Positions 4,317-5,119 of a stretch of 5,119 bases of DNA are shown here, piece by piece. The position numbers and the translations under genes were made by a program. Within the stretch, counting starts at the first letter, position 1. Each line of letters begins with the position of its first letter. The notes under the pieces are model-generated. The model saw only the letters and a list, made by a program, of their open reading frames with translations, searched no databases and was not told where the DNA came from. Source of the stretch: an uncultured Actinoplanes sp. (GTDB taxonomy: Bacteria > Actinomycetota > Actinomycetes > Mycobacteriales > Micromonosporaceae); the NCBI GenBank assembly GCA_934667465.1, contig CAKUMG010000526.1, positions 1 through 5,119 of the forward strand, in the 5' to 3' direction.

Positions 4317-5119
4317 GAGGGCGGAGCGGCGATATGCAGCATCTCGGCCCCGATGCGCCCGATAGTGCGAAGATCGAAGACACCGTCGCCGAGGCCCAGG
4401 TCCACCATCCGGCCGAATACCCGCTCGTCCCGACGGGCAGCGCGGACCGCCGCGTCCACCACTTCGGGTCTGCGGGTGAGCAGCGTCGCGAGCCCCGAGT
4501 GACGCAGGTGACGGCCGAGCCGGGCGCGTAACGCCGCCGCGTACCGGGCGGCCGCCCGCTCGGGTCCGGCCGCCGCGGCAAGCCCCGCCAGCGAGCCCGA
4601 GAGCACCGCGTAGAAGATGCCCTCGCCGGTGAACGGGTTGATCAAGGACAGGGCGTCGCCGGCGAGCAGCACGGGACCGCGGCCCGGCGCCGGGCGGTGG
4701 GTGGACAACGGCAGGTGGTGGGCGCGCACGGCGGACGGCTCGGCTCCGGGCAGGAGCGCTGCCAGCCTGTCCAGCAGGTACGCCTTCGTGAGCGCACGCC
4801 CCCGGAGGACCTCGCCGTATCCGACGTTCGCGGTGCCGTCGCCCAGCGGGAACTCCCAGGCGTACGCCGGCCACCGCGCCCGGGTCGTGACGATCAGCTG
4901 CTCCGTCCCGGTCCCGGGCCGGTAGCCCCGGATCGCCAGCGCGAGGTGGCCCGCGGGGTTGGCGGCGTGGCCGAGCAGCCGCCGCACGGCCGACCCTGCC
5001 CCGTCCGCGCCCACCAGCACGCGCGCCCGGAGGTCGTCGTCGACGGTGACCGCGCCGCCCTCGGCCCGGACCGAACGGACCGTGTGCCGCCGCAGTTCCG
5101 CCCCGGCCGCGACCGCGGC
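4313..5119 (-). CDS. Geranylgeranyl reductase family FAD-dependent oxidoreductase (5' end outside the window)
   Basis: The 268 visible C-terminal residues belong to the geranylgeranyl-reductase branch of PHBH-type flavoproteins, which reduce isoprenoid double bonds in lipids, quinones (for example MenJ on menaquinone) or prenyl diphosphates. The FAD-contact motif VLVGADGAGSAVRR is at visible residues 34-47, YAWEFPLGDGTANVGYG at 86-102, and the second FAD motif VLLAGDALSLINPFTGEGIF at 150-169. The tail RVFGRMVDLGLGDG is typical of actinobacterial members. The Rossmann GxGxxG and the start codon lie past the right edge. The frame is open to base 5119, so GTG 5020, which could be mistaken for a start, is internal. 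The TGA at 4313-4315 is 31 bases before the prenyltransferase ATG on the same strand. The neighbouring isoprenoid enzyme suggests related substrates, but the separate promoter suggests they are not strictly one transcript. The exact substrate cannot be read from sequence. Confidence 0.9.
   Translation of the reverse strand, partial: AAVAAGAELRRHTVRSVRAEGGAVTVDDDLRARVLVGADGAGSAVRRLLGHAANPAGHLALAIRGYRPGTGTEQLIVTTRARWPAYAWEFPLGDGTANVGYGEVLRGRALTKAYLLDRLAALLPGAEPSAVRAHHLPLSTHRPAPGRGPVLLAGDALSLINPFTGEGIFYAVLSGSLAGLAAAAGPERAAARYAAALRARLGRHLRHSGLATLLTRRPEVVDAAVRAARRDERVFGRMVDLGLGDGVFDLRTIGRIGAEMLHIAAPPS

Noticed and set aside
3598..4365. A 255-codon plus-strand frame opposite the prenyltransferase
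   Set aside because: It mirrors the conserved prenyltransferase residues and has no family match that I recognise.
4282..4581. N-terminal extension of the prenyltransferase by about 100 residues
   Set aside because: It overlaps the reductase gene in another frame on the same strand; the family N-terminus and a promoter coincide at ATG 4281.

Overview
The window is very GC-rich, with third codon positions almost all G or C in the confident genes. Gene content points to a high-GC actinomycete; a Micromonosporaceae-type genome (Actinoplanes/Micromonospora relatives) is my best guess from remembered protein similarity, not a proven placement. I see no RNA gene, CRISPR array, insertion sequence or phage gene.

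Layout, left to right. (1) Positions 4-708, minus strand: a PIN-domain RNase that looks like the N-terminal half of a PhoH2 protein, with a stop codon just where the family normally continues into its PhoH ATPase domain. (2) Positions 709-969: a divergent intergenic region holding a structured leader for the PIN gene. It contains two hairpins, a possible 50-codon upstream ORF that overlaps the PIN start by four bases, and the otsB promoter. (3) Positions 970-1782, plus: trehalose-6-phosphate phosphatase (otsB). (4) Positions 1779-2624, minus: a LysR-type regulator, tail-to-tail with otsB through a shared CTAG. (5) Positions 2694-3665, plus: a ten-helix DMT-family exporter resembling RhtA, divergent from the regulator. 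A perfect T-N11-A dyad sits over their shared promoters. (6) Positions 3511-4281, minus: a cis-prenyltransferase most like the short-chain Z-farnesyl diphosphate synthase branch. The last 155 bases of the exporter reading frame run antisense into it. (7) Positions 4313 to beyond the right edge, minus: the C-terminal part of a geranylgeranyl-reductase-family flavoprotein, 31 bases upstream of the prenyltransferase.

The genes form three functional pairs or singles. The reductase and prenyltransferase are both isoprenoid enzymes on one strand. The LysR regulator and exporter look like a classic regulator-target pair. otsB is a lone trehalose enzyme here, with no otsA in view. Several start codons (otsB, lysR, uppS and the small upstream ORF) lie 6-7 bases after a TANNNT -10 element with no Shine-Dalgarno sequence, which suggests leaderless mRNAs. 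The PIN gene instead has a clear Shine-Dalgarno sequence.

The most notable points are the PIN domain without its ATPase half, the overlapping upstream ORF and hairpin before it (compare the reported mycobacterial phoAT-phoH2 arrangement), the dyad operator over interlocked divergent promoters, and the apparent stop-loss extension of the exporter.
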